DNA of 64,000 bases from Pseudolabrys sp. Root1462 (GTDB taxonomy: Bacteria; Pseudomonadota; Alphaproteobacteria; Rhizobiales; Xanthobacteraceae), in contig NZ_LMFS01000001.1 in assembly GCF_001426945.1 (NCBI RefSeq), forward strand, positions 603,151 to 667,150, written 5' to 3'. Of the stretch, positions 43,571-52,973 are shown in pieces; within the stretch, counting starts at the first letter, position 1; each line of letters begins with the position of its first letter. A program made the translations under genes and the position numbers. The notes below the pieces were generated by a model. The model saw only the letters and a program-made list of their open reading frames with translations, was not told where the DNA came from and made no database searches.

Positions 43571-44449
43571 CTAGGCAGTGTCGCCGCGGGCACCAGAGGG
43601 GTCGATCAAGGTAATCCCATGGGCGGCGAGCACGGCGGGAAAAGCATCCGAACTGAAAAAGGCGAATTCGTGCTCGCGCAGTGTCGTCAGCGAGTCGAGC
43701 GATGTTAGCTCGGCATCGACGAAGCCCGGATGACACATGACAAGGCCGCCATCGGGCAGGCCTTTGAGGAAACGCGGGAAAGTCGTGGCGAAATTGGCCT
43801 TGGCGCTGAAGGCGTAAACCCCGGCGAAGGCCGGGTTGGTGACGACGCCAAGACGGGTCGCCCGGCTGCGGAAGCCGAGGTTGAGGATATCGATGATCAG
43901 GCCCTTGCGGTCGTGCAGCGGCCGTGCGCCGCGCGGCCTGCCGCATTGGCGTACCCAGGCCCCCGGTACCGTCTCGGCTGCGACTTTGAGAAAGGCATCG
44001 CGCACTTGCGGCAAGAGCTGCACGTGCTGATGGCCGTCGAGATAGGCGGGCAATGAGCCGAAGGTCTCGACGAAGGCCTCGACCTGGGTCGCGATCTCGA
44101 CCGTCAGCATCTCGACATCGAGCCGTCGCGTCATCGCCGCGCGCATCAGCTCGGGATGCGGGAGGAAAGCGCCGCCGCGCAGCGGCGCGAAGTTGGCGCT
44201 CAACGGCTTGAACGGCGCGGTCAGCGTGATGTGGAGGCCGATGGCGGCATTGCCGGCGCCATTGGCCTCGACCAGCGCGTCGGCCTCATCGCGGTCGATA
44301 TGGCCCGCCGCCGTCATCACCGATGTGGCGTTGAGCCGGCGCGCCGCGATCAACTGGCGGATCGCGTTATTGACGCCCGGCGCGATGCCGTAATCGTCGG
44401 CGCAGAGCCAGATGCGGCGGACCCTTTTGCTCAATGCGGTACGACTCAC
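43571..44449 (-). CDS. ChbG/YdjC-type carbohydrate deacetylase (HpnK-like)
   Basis: A 292-residue metal-dependent deacetylase of the YdjC family. The opening LCADDYGIAPGVNNAI carries the metal-binding Asp pair. The further metal ligands are IGLHITLTAPFKPL and the His-rich YLDGHQHVQLLPQVR. The general motif MCHPGFVD lies near the end. It removes acetyl groups from N-acetylated sugars, here probably a lipid-linked or glycan sugar, because it overlaps the GT2 gene by 4 bp (GTGA). Some homologues are named HpnK and accompany hopanoid genes, but no hopanoid gene is in view. Confidence 0.87.
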   Translation of the reverse strand: MSRTALSKRVRRIWLCADDYGIAPGVNNAIRQLIAARRLNATSVMTAAGHIDRDEADALVEANGAGNAAIGLHITLTAPFKPLSANFAPLRGGAFLPHPELMRAAMTRRLDVEMLTVEIATQVEAFVETFGSLPAYLDGHQHVQLLPQVRDAFLKVAAETVPGAWVRQCGRPRGARPLHDRKGLIIDILNLGFRSRATRLGVVTNPAFAGVYAFSAKANFATTFPRFLKGLPDGGLVMCHPGFVDAELTSLDSLTTLREHEFAFFSSDAFPAVLAAHGITLIDPSGARGDTA

Positions 44450-45516
44450 TCAGCCGCGCGCGACGTTGCGTTGCGCGGCACTACGTCTTCTTCTTTGGTC
44501 TCTTTGATGGTGTGTTCGGCGACGAAATAGACCGGCCGGCCTTTGATCTCCGACAGCAGCTTGCCGATATACTCGCCGAGAATGCCGATCATCATCAGCT
44601 GCACGCCGCCCAGCACCATCATGCCGATGACCAGCGACGGATAGCCGGGCACGTCCTCGCCGAACAAAACGGTCTCCAGGAAAATCCAGAAGCCGAACAA
44701 CAACGCGGAAGCGGCGATAATGGCGCCGAGCAAACTGGCGACGCGCAGCGGCGCCACCGAGAACGAGGTCAGGCCCTCGATCGACAGGCCGACCAGCGAC
44801 CAGATGTTCCAAGAGGTGACGCCGTGCTCGCGGTCGGCCGGTTCGTAATCGACGCGCACCTGGCGGAAGCCGATCCAGGTCGACAGGCCTTTGAAGAAGC
44901 GGTTGCGCTCCGGCATCTGCCGCAGCGCCTCCGCCGCGCGCGGCGACAGCAGACGGAAGTCGCCGGCATCTTCCGGGATCTTGAGGCGGGCGCGCCAGTT
45001 GAGCAGCCAGTAGAACCAGTGCACGCCGGTGCGGCGCAGTAAGGATTCGTTCTCGCGGTGTGCCTTGGCCGTGTAGACGACGTCGTAGCCGTCATCGAGC
45101 CAGCGCGCGACCAGGGTTTCGATCAGGCTCGGCGGGTGCTGGCCGTCGGCATCCATGAACATCACGGCGCCAAGCCGGCAATGGTCAAGGCCGGCGAGCA
45201 GTGCGGCTTCCTTGCCGAAATTGCGCGACAGCGTCACCACCTGGACGTCGAGCGCAATGGCCGGCAGCGACAACGCCACCTCGCTGGAGCCGTCGCGGCT
45301 GCCGTCATCGACATAGACGACTTCGACGGGGAGGCCGTATTTGCTTTTGAGGAACCGCGCCACCTCGGCAACGCGTTCGTGCAGACCGGGCAGACCCTTG
45401 GCCTCGTTGTAGACCGGGACGACGATCGACAGCCCGCTTTTGGGCTCGGCGCGACCGCGCCTGGTCTGGCCGGTTCGGCTGGCCGATTTCGTGGTTTTTG
45501 CCGGCGTTTTAGGCAC
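44446..45516 (-). CDS. Family 2 glycosyltransferase (DPM1/GtrB/ArnC type)
   Basis: A 356-residue membrane-anchored transferase. The GT2 domain has LSIVVPVYNEAKGL, VVYVDDGSRDGSSE and the DxD-type MFMDADGQHPP. Two C-terminal helices lie in roughly residues 255-330, with ISVAPLRVASLLGAI-like and FLETVLFGEDVPGYPSLVIG stretches in looser form. It typically moves a sugar from a nucleotide donor to undecaprenyl phosphate on the inner face of the membrane. The N-terminal 25 residues are Lys/Arg-rich and not conserved. GTG start at 45516. A GtrA flippase-like gene is divergent next door. Confidence 0.92.
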   Translation of the reverse strand: MPKTPAKTTKSASRTGQTRRGRAEPKSGLSIVVPVYNEAKGLPGLHERVAEVARFLKSKYGLPVEVVYVDDGSRDGSSEVALSLPAIALDVQVVTLSRNFGKEAALLAGLDHCRLGAVMFMDADGQHPPSLIETLVARWLDDGYDVVYTAKAHRENESLLRRTGVHWFYWLLNWRARLKIPEDAGDFRLLSPRAAEALRQMPERNRFFKGLSTWIGFRQVRVDYEPADREHGVTSWNIWSLVGLSIEGLTSFSVAPLRVASLLGAIIAASALLFGFWIFLETVLFGEDVPGYPSLVIGMMVLGGVQLMMIGILGEYIGKLLSEIKGRPVYFVAEHTIKETKEEDVVPRNATSRAAE

Positions 45517-45649
45517 GCAATCCTCCGCTCATCGCGCGATCTATAGCGCATGACTTCGGCCTTGTCGCCCCGCCGCCGCGTCACCGGTCCGCACCGGGAA
45601 CCGCCTTTTCGGGCAAGACCTTGGCCATCCGAGGTGGTATGGAGGCGGC

Positions 45650-46105
45650 ATGAATTCGTCGCTCGAAAATCTCCGCGAACGGCTGCGCGTCGCCTGGGCC
45701 GAACGCGCCGTGGCCGTGAAAGCCATCAGCTTCGCGCTCATCGGCGTCGTCAACTCCGCGATCGATTTCGCGGTGTTTTCCTTCGCCTACTATTTCCTGG
45801 CGCTGCCGATCCTGGTGTCGAACAGCATGGCCTGGGTGGTCGCCGTCACCGCCTCCTATGTGATGAATTCGACTATCACCTTCGCCACCGAGTCCGGCCG
45901 CAAGCTGGCCTTCGACCGCTATTTCGGCTTTGCGCTGTCGCAGTTCGCCGGCTTCCTGGCCAACACGCTGACGGTGTGGTGCATCGTCGAACTCGCCCAC
46001 ATGCCGGCCTGGGGCGGCAAACTGGTGGCGATCTTCGTCAGCTTCGCCGTCAATTTCTCTCTCTCGCATTTCGTCGTGTTCAGAAAGCGCGAGACCGCCG
46101 AGTAA
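45650..46105 (+). CDS. GtrA family protein (putative lipid-linked sugar flippase)
   Basis: A 151-residue inner-membrane protein with four hydrophobic helices (about residues 24-43, 50-72, 90-110 and 122-140). It fits the GtrA/DPMS fold, with FALIGVVNSAIDFAVFSFAYY at the start and SFAVNFSLSHFVVFRKRE at the end, both quoted in part. It probably flips the undecaprenyl-P-sugar made by the adjacent GT2 enzyme. GGAGG precedes ATG 45650. The GT2 gene is divergent 133 bp away, and threonine synthase follows on the same strand 23 bp later. Confidence 0.88.
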   Translation: MNSSLENLRERLRVAWAERAVAVKAISFALIGVVNSAIDFAVFSFAYYFLALPILVSNSMAWVVAVTASYVMNSTITFATESGRKLAFDRYFGFALSQFAGFLANTLTVWCIVELAHMPAWGGKLVAIFVSFAVNFSLSHFVVFRKRETAE

Positions 46106-46128
46106 CAAGCCCCGCGAGGGAGTTGCAG

Positions 46129-47370
46129 ATGCGCCACGACGATAATCTGACGGCCGATCGGCCGACCTTCGTCACGCATCTCGAATGCTCGATGACCGGC
46201 GAGCGCCACGAGGCCGACCAGGTCCATAATTTGTCGCGCGCCGGCAAGCCGCTTCTGGTGCGCTACGACCTTGCCGGCGTGAAGAAGGCGCTGACCAAGG
46301 ACGCGCTGGCCAACCGGCCGGCCGATCTTTGGCGCTATCGGGAATTGCTTCCGGTTCGGCGCAAGGAAGACATCGTCAGCCTCGGCGAGGTGATGACGCC
46401 GATGGTGCCGATGCCGAAACTGTCGAGGAAGCTCGGCGGCGGCGAGATCCTGGTCAAGGACGAAGGCCGGCTGCCGACCGGCTCGTTCAAGGCGCGCGGG
46501 CTCGTGATGGCGGTGTCGATGGCGAAAGCGCTCGGCATCAAGCACATGGCGATGCCGACCAATGGCAACGCCGGCGCGGCGCTCGCCGCCTATGCCTCAC
46601 ACTGCGGCATCAAGACGACGATCTTCTGCCCCGAGGACACGCCGGAGGTGAATGTCAGCGAGATCGCGTTGCAGGGCGCGACCGTGTACCGCGTCAACGG
46701 GCTGATCGACGACTGCGGCAAGATCGTCGGCGAGGGCAAGGCAAAGGTCGGCTGGTTCGACACCTCGACGCTGAAGGAGCCCTATCGCATCGAGGGCAAG
46801 AAAACGATGGGCCTCGAACTCGCCGAACAACTCGGTTGGGATGTGCCTGACGCGATTTTCTATCCGACCGGCGGCGGCACCGGCCTGATCGGCATGTGGA
46901 AGGCGTTCGACGAACTGGAGAAGATCGGCTTCATAGGCAGCAAGCGCCCGCGCATGATCGCGGTGCAGGCGGCCGGCTGTGCGCCGATGGTCAAGGCCTT
47001 CGACGAGGGCAAGGAGCACGCGCCGCGCTGGGAGAACGCGCACACCATCGCCTCCGGCATTCGCGTGCCACAGGCCGTCGGCGACTTCCTCATCCTGCGG
47101 GCCGTTCGCGAGAGCGGTGGCTTCGCCATTGCGGTGGAAGACCCGGCGATTGAAGTGGCGCTCGACGAGATGGCGCGCGAGGAGGGCTTCCTGTTGTGCC
47201 CCGAGGGCGCCGCGACCTACGCCGCCTACAAGCAGGCGCTCGCCGACGGTCGCATCAAGAACACCGACCGCGTCGTGCTGTTCAACTGCGCCAGCGGCCT
47301 CAAATATCCGCTGCCGAAAAGCGAGAAGAAGCTCGATCGCCTCAAGCCGATCGACTACGGGGCGCTCTGA
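46129..47370 (+). CDS. thrC: Threonine synthase
   Basis: A 413-residue PLP enzyme that converts O-phosphohomoserine to threonine. The PLP lysine is Lys121 in PTGSFKARG. The phosphate loop is PTNGNAGAAL, and YPTGGGTGLIGMW is the second family hallmark, so it belongs to the short, fold-type II TS group like plant and archaeal enzymes rather than the E. coli long type. The frame is open to 45550, but GAGGGAG and the conserved start place the start at ATG 46129. A threonine dehydratase-like activity is the main alternative; I rank it lower because the opening THLECSMTGERHEAD fits threonine synthase. Confidence 0.85.
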   Translation: MRHDDNLTADRPTFVTHLECSMTGERHEADQVHNLSRAGKPLLVRYDLAGVKKALTKDALANRPADLWRYRELLPVRRKEDIVSLGEVMTPMVPMPKLSRKLGGGEILVKDEGRLPTGSFKARGLVMAVSMAKALGIKHMAMPTNGNAGAALAAYASHCGIKTTIFCPEDTPEVNVSEIALQGATVYRVNGLIDDCGKIVGEGKAKVGWFDTSTLKEPYRIEGKKTMGLELAEQLGWDVPDAIFYPTGGGTGLIGMWKAFDELEKIGFIGSKRPRMIAVQAAGCAPMVKAFDEGKEHAPRWENAHTIASGIRVPQAVGDFLILRAVRESGGFAIAVEDPAIEVALDEMAREEGFLLCPEGAATYAAYKQALADGRIKNTDRVVLFNCASGLKYPLPKSEKKLDRLKPIDYGAL

Positions 47371-47621
47371 GTCTTCTCGCCTTCGTCCGGTATCGGATCT
47401 CGAACGGATTCCGATCCGCCGCAGGTTTATGCCGCCGCTACGCGGCAGCTACGCCGCGGCTATGCAGTCCGCTGCATATTAAAGACCGTTTTATCGTTTC
47501 AGCCGCGCTGCCGCCTTCTAGGTTCACAGGCAATTGCGGCGCGATCGCGCAGGTGTTGTCGGTTCGATGAACCGCAAAGCGCGGCCGCCGCGTGACCTTT
47601 GGGGGCGTCACGGAGCCAGAT
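47371..47621. other. Intergenic region with several small palindromes
   Basis: About 250 bp with no gene that I can support. It holds TATGCAG-TCCG-CTGCATA (47461-47478), a perfect 7-bp inverted repeat, and a GC-rich stretch just before it that can fold on itself. The ribosome site for the next gene is GGAG at 47612-47615. Confidence 0.4.
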
Positions 47622-47924
47622 ATGCGTTGCCTGACCTTGGCCGTCATTGCCGTGACAGCAGGGATTGTTACCCCTTGCTTTGCCGAAGACTCCTTCACCC
47701 AAACCTGGCATCCGCTGAGCGAAAGCGCCTCGGCCAAAATCGCTGCGGATGCGCCGACCTATGACGAGTGCTTCCGGCTTGGCTGGATGCGCGGCGTCCA
47801 CGTCGAACGCGACGAGTGGGATGACTTCTATCAGCAGTGCATGGAGGGCGAGGTGCCGTTCGAGAGCGGCATGGCGGTGGATTCGGTTAAACTCGAGCAC
47901 GGCGAGCACCCGCCGCATTCCTGA
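47622..47924 (+). CDS. Small secreted protein of unknown function
   Basis: A 100-residue protein with a signal peptide MRCLTLAVIAVTAGIVTPCFA. The mature part has the sequence DECFRLGWMRGVHVERDEW and DDFYQQCMEGEV, so two cysteines that could pair. It is acidic and His-containing at the end (EHGEHPPHS). I do not recognise a family. GGAG with a 6-nt spacer precedes ATG 47622, and codon position bias looks normal. It is likely periplasmic. Confidence 0.65.
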   Translation: MRCLTLAVIAVTAGIVTPCFAEDSFTQTWHPLSESASAKIAADAPTYDECFRLGWMRGVHVERDEWDDFYQQCMEGEVPFESGMAVDSVKLEHGEHPPHS

Positions 47925-48107
47925 CCCCGGATGGCGCAAGACGAAAGCGTTCGGCGTCGCTCGAGGCGCCGGATGGCTTTCGTGCAGACCGGAAAATGGC
48001 CGCAGCACCATCGGGGCGCGGCAGGCGGGCCGCTGCCTTGCTGCCATCGACCAACCTTGCGCGCGCGGGTAAGTTGCGTCAGCCCGGCAGCACGGAAGGA
48101 AACCGCC

Positions 48108-49388
48108 ATGGCCGCCCCACGAGTCTCCAAGACCAAGATCGGCAACCACGTGCTGAAGCCCGAGACCCTGATGCTCGGCTATGGCTACGATCCCATGCTG
48201 TCCGAAGGGGCGGTGAAACCGCCGGTGTTTCTGACGTCCACCTTTGTGTTCGGCTCGGCGGAAGAGGGCCGCGATTTCTTCGATTACGTGTCGGGCCGCA
48301 AGAAGCCGCCGGCCGGCACCGGCGCCGGTCTGGTCTATTCCCGGTTCAATCACCCCAACAGTGAAATTGTCGAAGACCGGCTCGCGGTTTACGAAGGCGC
48401 GGAATCTGCCATCCTGTTTTCTTCGGGCATGTCGGCGATTTCGACATCGCTGATGGCCTATGCGCGTCCCGGCGACGTGATCGTGCATTCGCAGCCGCTG
48501 TACGGCGGCACCGAAACCTTGCTGACCAAGACATTCGCGCAGTTCGGCATCAAGTCTGTGCCGTTTGACGACGGCGTCAGCGAAAAGGCCATTCGCGCGG
48601 CGCTTGCCGCGGCGCAAAAGCTGGGCCGTGTCGCGGTCGTGCTGGTCGAGACACCGTCCAATCCGACCAATACGCTTGTCGATATCGCCTTGGTGCGCCG
48701 TCTCGCCGATGAGGTCGGCGCGGCGCAAGGCCATCGGCCGATTATCGCCTGCGATAACACGCTGCTGGGACCGGTGTTTCAGCGCCCCCTCGATTTCGGC
48801 GCCGATCTGTCGCTCTACTCGCTGACCAAATATGTTGGCGGCCATTCGGATTTGATCGCGGGTGCCGCGCTCGGCAGCCAGGCGGTGATCGGACCCGTCA
48901 AGGCGCTACGCAGCGCGATCGGTACCCAGCTCGACCCGCATTCGTGCTGGATGCTCGGCCGTTCGCTCGAGACGCTGGCGCTGCGCATGGAGAAGTCCAA
49001 TGCGAACGCGAAGATCGTCGCGGAATTCCTGCGCGATCACCCGCGGGTGGAGAAGGTGCACTACCTGCCGTTCCTCGGCGACGGCGCGGCCCGCGCCACC
49101 TATGAGCGCCAGTGCACCGGGGCAGGCTCGACCTTCTCATTCGATATCAAGGGCGGACAGGCGGAAGCCTTCGCCTTCCTCAATGCGCTCCAAGTGTTCA
49201 AGCTCGCTGTCAGTCTCGGCGGCACCGAGTCGCTGGCCAGCCACCCGGCGGCAATGACGCACTCAGGCGTGCCGGCGGAGGTGCGGGCCCGCATCGGCGT
49301 GCTCGAGACGACGATCCGTCTGTCCGTCGGCATCGAGCACCCGGACGATCTCGTCGCCGACATCGCGCAAGCGCTGGCCCAGGGCTGA
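48108..49388 (+). CDS. Cystathionine gamma-synthase family PLP enzyme
   Basis: A 426-residue fold-type I enzyme of the Cys/Met metabolism family. The PLP lysine is Lys241 in [11 protein letters not shown]. Other hallmarks are [35 protein letters not shown] and [11 protein letters not shown]. The family covers cystathionine gamma-synthase, O-acetyl- or O-succinylhomoserine sulfhydrylase and methionine gamma-lyase, and the sequence alone does not settle which. An insert with [12 protein letters not shown] near residue 65 is typical of the alphaproteobacterial subgroup. AAGGA precedes the ATG. The phn-type transporter genes follow. Confidence 0.87.
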   Translation: MAAPRVSKTKIGNHVLKPETLMLGYGYDPMLSEGAVKPPVFLTSTFVFGSAEEGRDFFDYVSGRKKPPAGTGAGLVYSRFNHPNSEIVEDRLAVYEGAESAILFSSGMSAISTSLMAYARPGDVIVHSQPLYGGTETLLTKTFAQFGIKSVPFDDGVSEKAIRAALAAAQKLGRVAVVLVETPSNPTNTLVDIALVRRLADEVGAAQGHRPIIACDNTLLGPVFQRPLDFGADLSLYSLTKYVGGHSDLIAGAALGSQAVIGPVKALRSAIGTQLDPHSCWMLGRSLETLALRMEKSNANAKIVAEFLRDHPRVEKVHYLPFLGDGAARATYERQCTGAGSTFSFDIKGGQAEAFAFLNALQVFKLAVSLGGTESLASHPAAMTHSGVPAEVRARIGVLETTIRLSVGIEHPDDLVADIAQALAQG

Positions 49389-49489
49389 GTGCGCCGGCAC
49401 TGCCGCGATACTCTTACTTGTGTGTTGGGCGGCCGATGCTAAGCTTCCCGCAAATTCCGGGTTCACGGAAACTACAAATGGGGGGAACT

Positions 49490-50467
49490 ATGGCACGCCA
49501 TATCGGAACGCTCGCTGCGTTGTTCGCGGCCTATGTGATCGGCACCGCAGCGGCGCCGACGCAAGCTCAGGCGCAGGATTGCCAACGCGGCGCGCTTGAC
49601 GCGGCGTATTGCGATGCCGATGGCGACATGGTGGCGGATACGCCGACCGATCCGAAGCAGCGCGTCAATCCTTCGGTTCTGGTATTTGCGTATACCCCGG
49701 TCGAAGACCCTGCCGTCTACGGCAAGGTCTGGGATGGCTTCATCAAGCACATGGAAAAAACGACCGGCAAGAAGGTCGTGTTCTTCCCGGTACAATCCAA
49801 CGCCGCCGAGATCGAGGCGATGCGCTCGGGCCGCCTGCATATCGCGGGCTTCAACACCGGATCGAATCCGATCGCGGTGAATTGCGCCGGCTTCGTGCCC
49901 TTCGCCATCATGGGCGGGAAAAACGGCGAATTCGGCTACGAGATGGAAATCATCGTGCCGGCCGACAGCGCCATCAAGTCGCCGGCCGATCTGAAGGGCA
50001 AGAAGATCGCCTTCACCGAGCCGACCTCCAACTCCGGCTTCAAGGCGCCGTCGGCGATCCTGAAGGCGGATTTCAATCTGGAGAAGGACCGCGACTACAC
50101 CGCGGCATTCTCCGGCAAGCACGACAATTCGGTGATCGGCGTTGCCAACAAGGATTATGAAGCCGCTGCCATCGCCAACGAGGTGATGTTCCGCATGTTC
50201 GCGCGCAACGTCGTGGACAAGGCGAAGATCCGCACGATCTACAAATCCGAGACCTTCCCGACGACCGGCTATGGCGTCGCGCATAATCTTGATCCGGCGC
50301 TGACCGAGAAGATCAAGCAGGCCTTCTTCACCTTCCCCTGGGAAGGCTCGGCGCTGAAGGCCGAGTTCAAGGAGCAGGACCGCTTCGTGCCGATCACCTA
50401 CAAGAAGGACTGGAACGTCATCCGCAAGATCGACGCGGCGAACGGCGTGAAGTATTCGTGCAAGTAG
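49490..50467 (+). CDS. phnD: PhnD-type phosphate/phosphonate ABC transporter binding protein
   Basis: A 325-residue periplasmic solute-binding protein. After the signal peptide (to about residue 30) comes [20 protein letters not shown], with two cysteines and an Asp loop that looks like a Ca2+ or dockerin-type loop. Then follows the PhnD core with [20 protein letters not shown] and [18 protein letters not shown]. The sequence [16 protein letters not shown] is the ligand-site loop. This subgroup may bind phosphonates, phosphite or phosphate esters, and the ligand is unknown. GGGGGAAC precedes ATG 49490. It is first of a four-gene transport operon. Confidence 0.9.
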   Translation: MARHIGTLAALFAAYVIGTAAAPTQAQAQDCQRGALDAAYCDADGDMVADTPTDPKQRVNPSVLVFAYTPVEDPAVYGKVWDGFIKHMEKTTGKKVVFFPVQSNAAEIEAMRSGRLHIAGFNTGSNPIAVNCAGFVPFAIMGGKNGEFGYEMEIIVPADSAIKSPADLKGKKIAFTEPTSNSGFKAPSAILKADFNLEKDRDYTAAFSGKHDNSVIGVANKDYEAAAIANEVMFRMFARNVVDKAKIRTIYKSETFPTTGYGVAHNLDPALTEKIKQAFFTFPWEGSALKAEFKEQDRFVPITYKKDWNVIRKIDAANGVKYSCK

Positions 50468-50480
50468 CCAGTCCGGGCCC

Positions 50481-51332
50481 ATGCTGCGCATCCGCGGACT
50501 GACCAAGCGCTACCGCACCGGCGATCTGGCGCTCGACAAGATCGATCTCGACGTCGCGCAGGGCGAGGTCGTCGCGCTGATCGGGCCGTCGGGCGCCGGC
50601 AAGTCGACGCTGATCCGCTGCATCAACCGGCTCGTCGAGCCGACCGCCGGCACGATCGCGCTCAACGGCGTCGAACTCACCACCTTGGGCAAGGGCGCGC
50701 TGCGGCGCGCCCGCCGCAAGCTCGGCATGATCTTCCAGGAATACGCGCTGGTTGAGCGGCTGACGGTGATGGAAAACGTGCTCAGCGGCCGGCTCGGCTA
50801 TGTCGGCTTCTGGCGCAGCTACATGCGCAAGTTTCCGCAGGCCGATATCGACGAAGCCTTCCGGCTGCTGGCGCGCGTCGGCCTCGATCACATGGTCGAC
50901 AAGCGCGCCGACGCATTGTCGGGCGGCCAACGGCAACGCGTCGGCATCTGCCGCGCGCTCATCCAGAATCCGGATCTGTTGCTGGTCGATGAGCCGACCG
51001 CCTCGCTCGATCCGAAGACGTCGCGGCAGATCATGCGGCTGATCACCGAGCTGTGCCGCGAGCGCAACCTGTCGGCCATCGTCAATATCCACGACGTGCA
51101 GCTCGCGCAGATGTTCGCCTCGCGCATTGTCGGCCTCAGGCAAGGCATCATCGTCTATGACGGAGCGCCGGACGGCCTGACGTCGGACGTCCTGACCCGC
51201 ATCTACGGCGAGGAAGACTGGTCGGCGACCACCAAGCGATCGCCGGAAGCCGACGAGGACGCCGACCACGAAGAGCCTGGCGCGCTGGAGCCGGCGCCGC
51301 TCGATCGCGACCGTATGGCGGGGCTGACGTGA
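50481..51332 (+). CDS. phnC: PhnC-type phosphonate ABC transporter ATP-binding protein
   Basis: A 283-residue ATPase. Walker A is GPSGAGKST, the Q-loop lies in [14 protein letters not shown], the signature is [13 protein letters not shown] and Walker B is [13 protein letters not shown]. It also has the PhnC-typical stretch [16 protein letters not shown]-terminal extension of about 35 residues after GEEDWSAT is rich in acidic residues and absent from E. coli PhnC. The gene starts 13 bp after phnD and ends 1 bp before the permease ATG, so the operon is tightly packed. Confidence 0.95.
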   Translation: MLRIRGLTKRYRTGDLALDKIDLDVAQGEVVALIGPSGAGKSTLIRCINRLVEPTAGTIALNGVELTTLGKGALRRARRKLGMIFQEYALVERLTVMENVLSGRLGYVGFWRSYMRKFPQADIDEAFRLLARVGLDHMVDKRADALSGGQRQRVGICRALIQNPDLLLVDEPTASLDPKTSRQIMRLITELCRERNLSAIVNIHDVQLAQMFASRIVGLRQGIIVYDGAPDGLTSDVLTRIYGEEDWSATTKRSPEADEDADHEEPGALEPAPLDRDRMAGLT

Positions 51333-51333
51333 C

Positions 51334-52149
51334 ATGAGCGCCGCCAATGCAGCGTCCGCCGTGCCGCGGGTCTGGCGCAAGCCGCCGCTGATCAAGAGCG
51401 CGGCTCTGCGCTGGGGCATCGGCATCGCCGTGGCGCTCTATCTTGCCGCCGCCTTCGGCACCACCGAGGTGAACTGGGGCCGCGTCTGGGAAGGGCTGCC
51501 GCGCGGCGCGCGCTTCTTCGCCGCGTTCTTTCCGCCCGACTTCACCACGCGCTCGTCCGAGATATTTGACGGCATTCTCGAGAGCATCTGGATGACGGTG
51601 GTCGCCACGGCGATCGGCATCGTACTGTCGATTCCGGTCGGGCTCGGCGCAGCCAAGAACATCGCGCCGGCGCCGGTCTATTATATCTGCCGCGGCTTCC
51701 TGGCCGTGTCGCGCAGCTTCCAGGAAATCATCCTGGCGATCTTCTTCGTCAAGCTGTTCGGCTTCGGGCCGTTCGCCGGCGTGGTGACGCTGGCCTTCGC
51801 CACCATCGGTTTCTACGGCAAGCTGCTCGCCGAGGACATCGAGGACATGGACTCCAGCCAGGCCGAAGCCGTGCGCGCGACCGGCGCGAGCTGGCTGCAA
51901 TGGGTCAATTTCGGCATCCAGCCGCAGGTGTTGCCGCGCATGCTCGGGCTGGCGCTGTACCGCGTCGACATCAATTTCCGCGAGTCGGCGGTGGTCGGCA
52001 TCGTCGGCGCCGGCGGCATCGGCGCCACGCTCGACACCGCCTTCAACCGTTACGAATTCGATTCCGCCGCCGCCATCCTGCTCGTCATCATCGCCATCGT
52101 GATGCTGATGGAATATTTTTCCGGCTTCGTCCGGCGCTGGGTGCAGTGA
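51334..52149 (+). CDS. phnE: PhnE-type phosphonate ABC transporter permease 1
   Basis: A 271-residue inner-membrane permease. It has the cytoplasmic EAA-like loop DMDSSQAEAVRATGAS that contacts the ATPase, and VVGIVGAGGIGATLDTAFN near the end, both typical of PhnE. About six helices. The ending overlaps the start of the second permease by one base (TGATG), implying translational coupling. Two different permeases, rather than a homodimer, are common for alphaproteobacterial phn transporters. Confidence 0.93.
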   Translation: MSAANAASAVPRVWRKPPLIKSAALRWGIGIAVALYLAAAFGTTEVNWGRVWEGLPRGARFFAAFFPPDFTTRSSEIFDGILESIWMTVVATAIGIVLSIPVGLGAAKNIAPAPVYYICRGFLAVSRSFQEIILAIFFVKLFGFGPFAGVVTLAFATIGFYGKLLAEDIEDMDSSQAEAVRATGASWLQWVNFGIQPQVLPRMLGLALYRVDINFRESAVVGIVGAGGIGATLDTAFNRYEFDSAAAILLVIIAIVMLMEYFSGFVRRWVQ

Positions 52150-52961
52150 TGACGGTCGCGATCCGGGACGGCCTGAAAGTCTGGCAGCGGCGCGAGCGGG
52201 CCGCGCAGTTCGCCATCTGGGCCGCGTGGCTCGTCGGCGTCGCCGTCCTCGTGGTGAGCTGGAGCTTCATCAGCGAGAAGACGATCTGGCCGTTCGTGCT
52301 CGACGCGCCGCAACAGGCGGCCGATCTCGGCGTCCGCATGGTGCCGCCTGACTGGAGCTCTATCGGTCAACTGTGGCGGCCAATGTGGGACACCATCAAC
52401 ATGGCGACGCTCGGCACGCTCATGGGCGTGGCGCTGGCGGTGCCGGTCGCCTATTGCGCGGCGCGCAACACCACGCCGAGCGCCGTGCTGCGGCCGATCG
52501 CAATGTTCATCATCGTGGCGTCGCGGTCGATCAATTCGCTGATCTGGGCGCTGATGCTGGTGACGATCATCGGCCCCGGCGTGCTCGCCGGCATGATCGC
52601 GATCGGGCTGCGTTCGATCGGTTTCTGCGCCAAACTGCTTTATGAGGCGATCGAGGAGATCGACGAGTCGCAGGTGGAAGCGGTGCGCGCCACCGGCGCG
52701 AGCGCGGCGCAGGTCACGGCCTATGGCGTCGTGCCGCAGGTAATGCCGGCCTTCGCCGGCATCTCCGTGTTCCGCTGGGACATCAATATCCGCGAGTCGA
52801 CCGTGCTCGGCCTCGTCGGCGCGGGCGGCATCGGCCTGCCGTTGAATTCGGCGATCACGACCTTGGCGTGGACCAAGGTGTCGCTGATTCTGCTGGTGAT
52901 CATCGCCAGTGTCGTGCTCAGCGAGTGGGTCTCAGCCAAGGTCCGCCAGGCCATCATCTGA
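52149..52961 (+). CDS. phnE: PhnE-type phosphonate ABC transporter permease 2
   Basis: A 270-residue permease paralogous to the preceding one. It has DESQVEAVRATGASAAQ as the EAA loop and STVLGLVGAGGIGLPLNSAI at the end. The periplasmic part between the first helices (IWPFVLDAPQQAADLGVRM) is longer. The start at ATG 52149 overlaps the upstream stop. No phn C-P lyase or phosphonatase gene follows; the next gene is hisG on the opposite strand, 12 bp away. Confidence 0.93.
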   Translation: MTVAIRDGLKVWQRRERAAQFAIWAAWLVGVAVLVVSWSFISEKTIWPFVLDAPQQAADLGVRMVPPDWSSIGQLWRPMWDTINMATLGTLMGVALAVPVAYCAARNTTPSAVLRPIAMFIIVASRSINSLIWALMLVTIIGPGVLAGMIAIGLRSIGFCAKLLYEAIEEIDESQVEAVRATGASAAQVTAYGVVPQVMPAFAGISVFRWDINIRESTVLGLVGAGGIGLPLNSAITTLAWTKVSLILLVIIASVVLSEWVSAKVRQAII

Positions 52962-52973
52962 CGCCGTGACGAC

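Noticed and set aside
47925-48107. Possible SAM-type riboswitch ahead of the cystathionine gamma-synthase-family gene
   Set aside because: Such riboswitches precede related genes in alphaproteobacteria, but I could not match the conserved SAM-II or SAM/SAH core by eye. A covariance-model search would decide.
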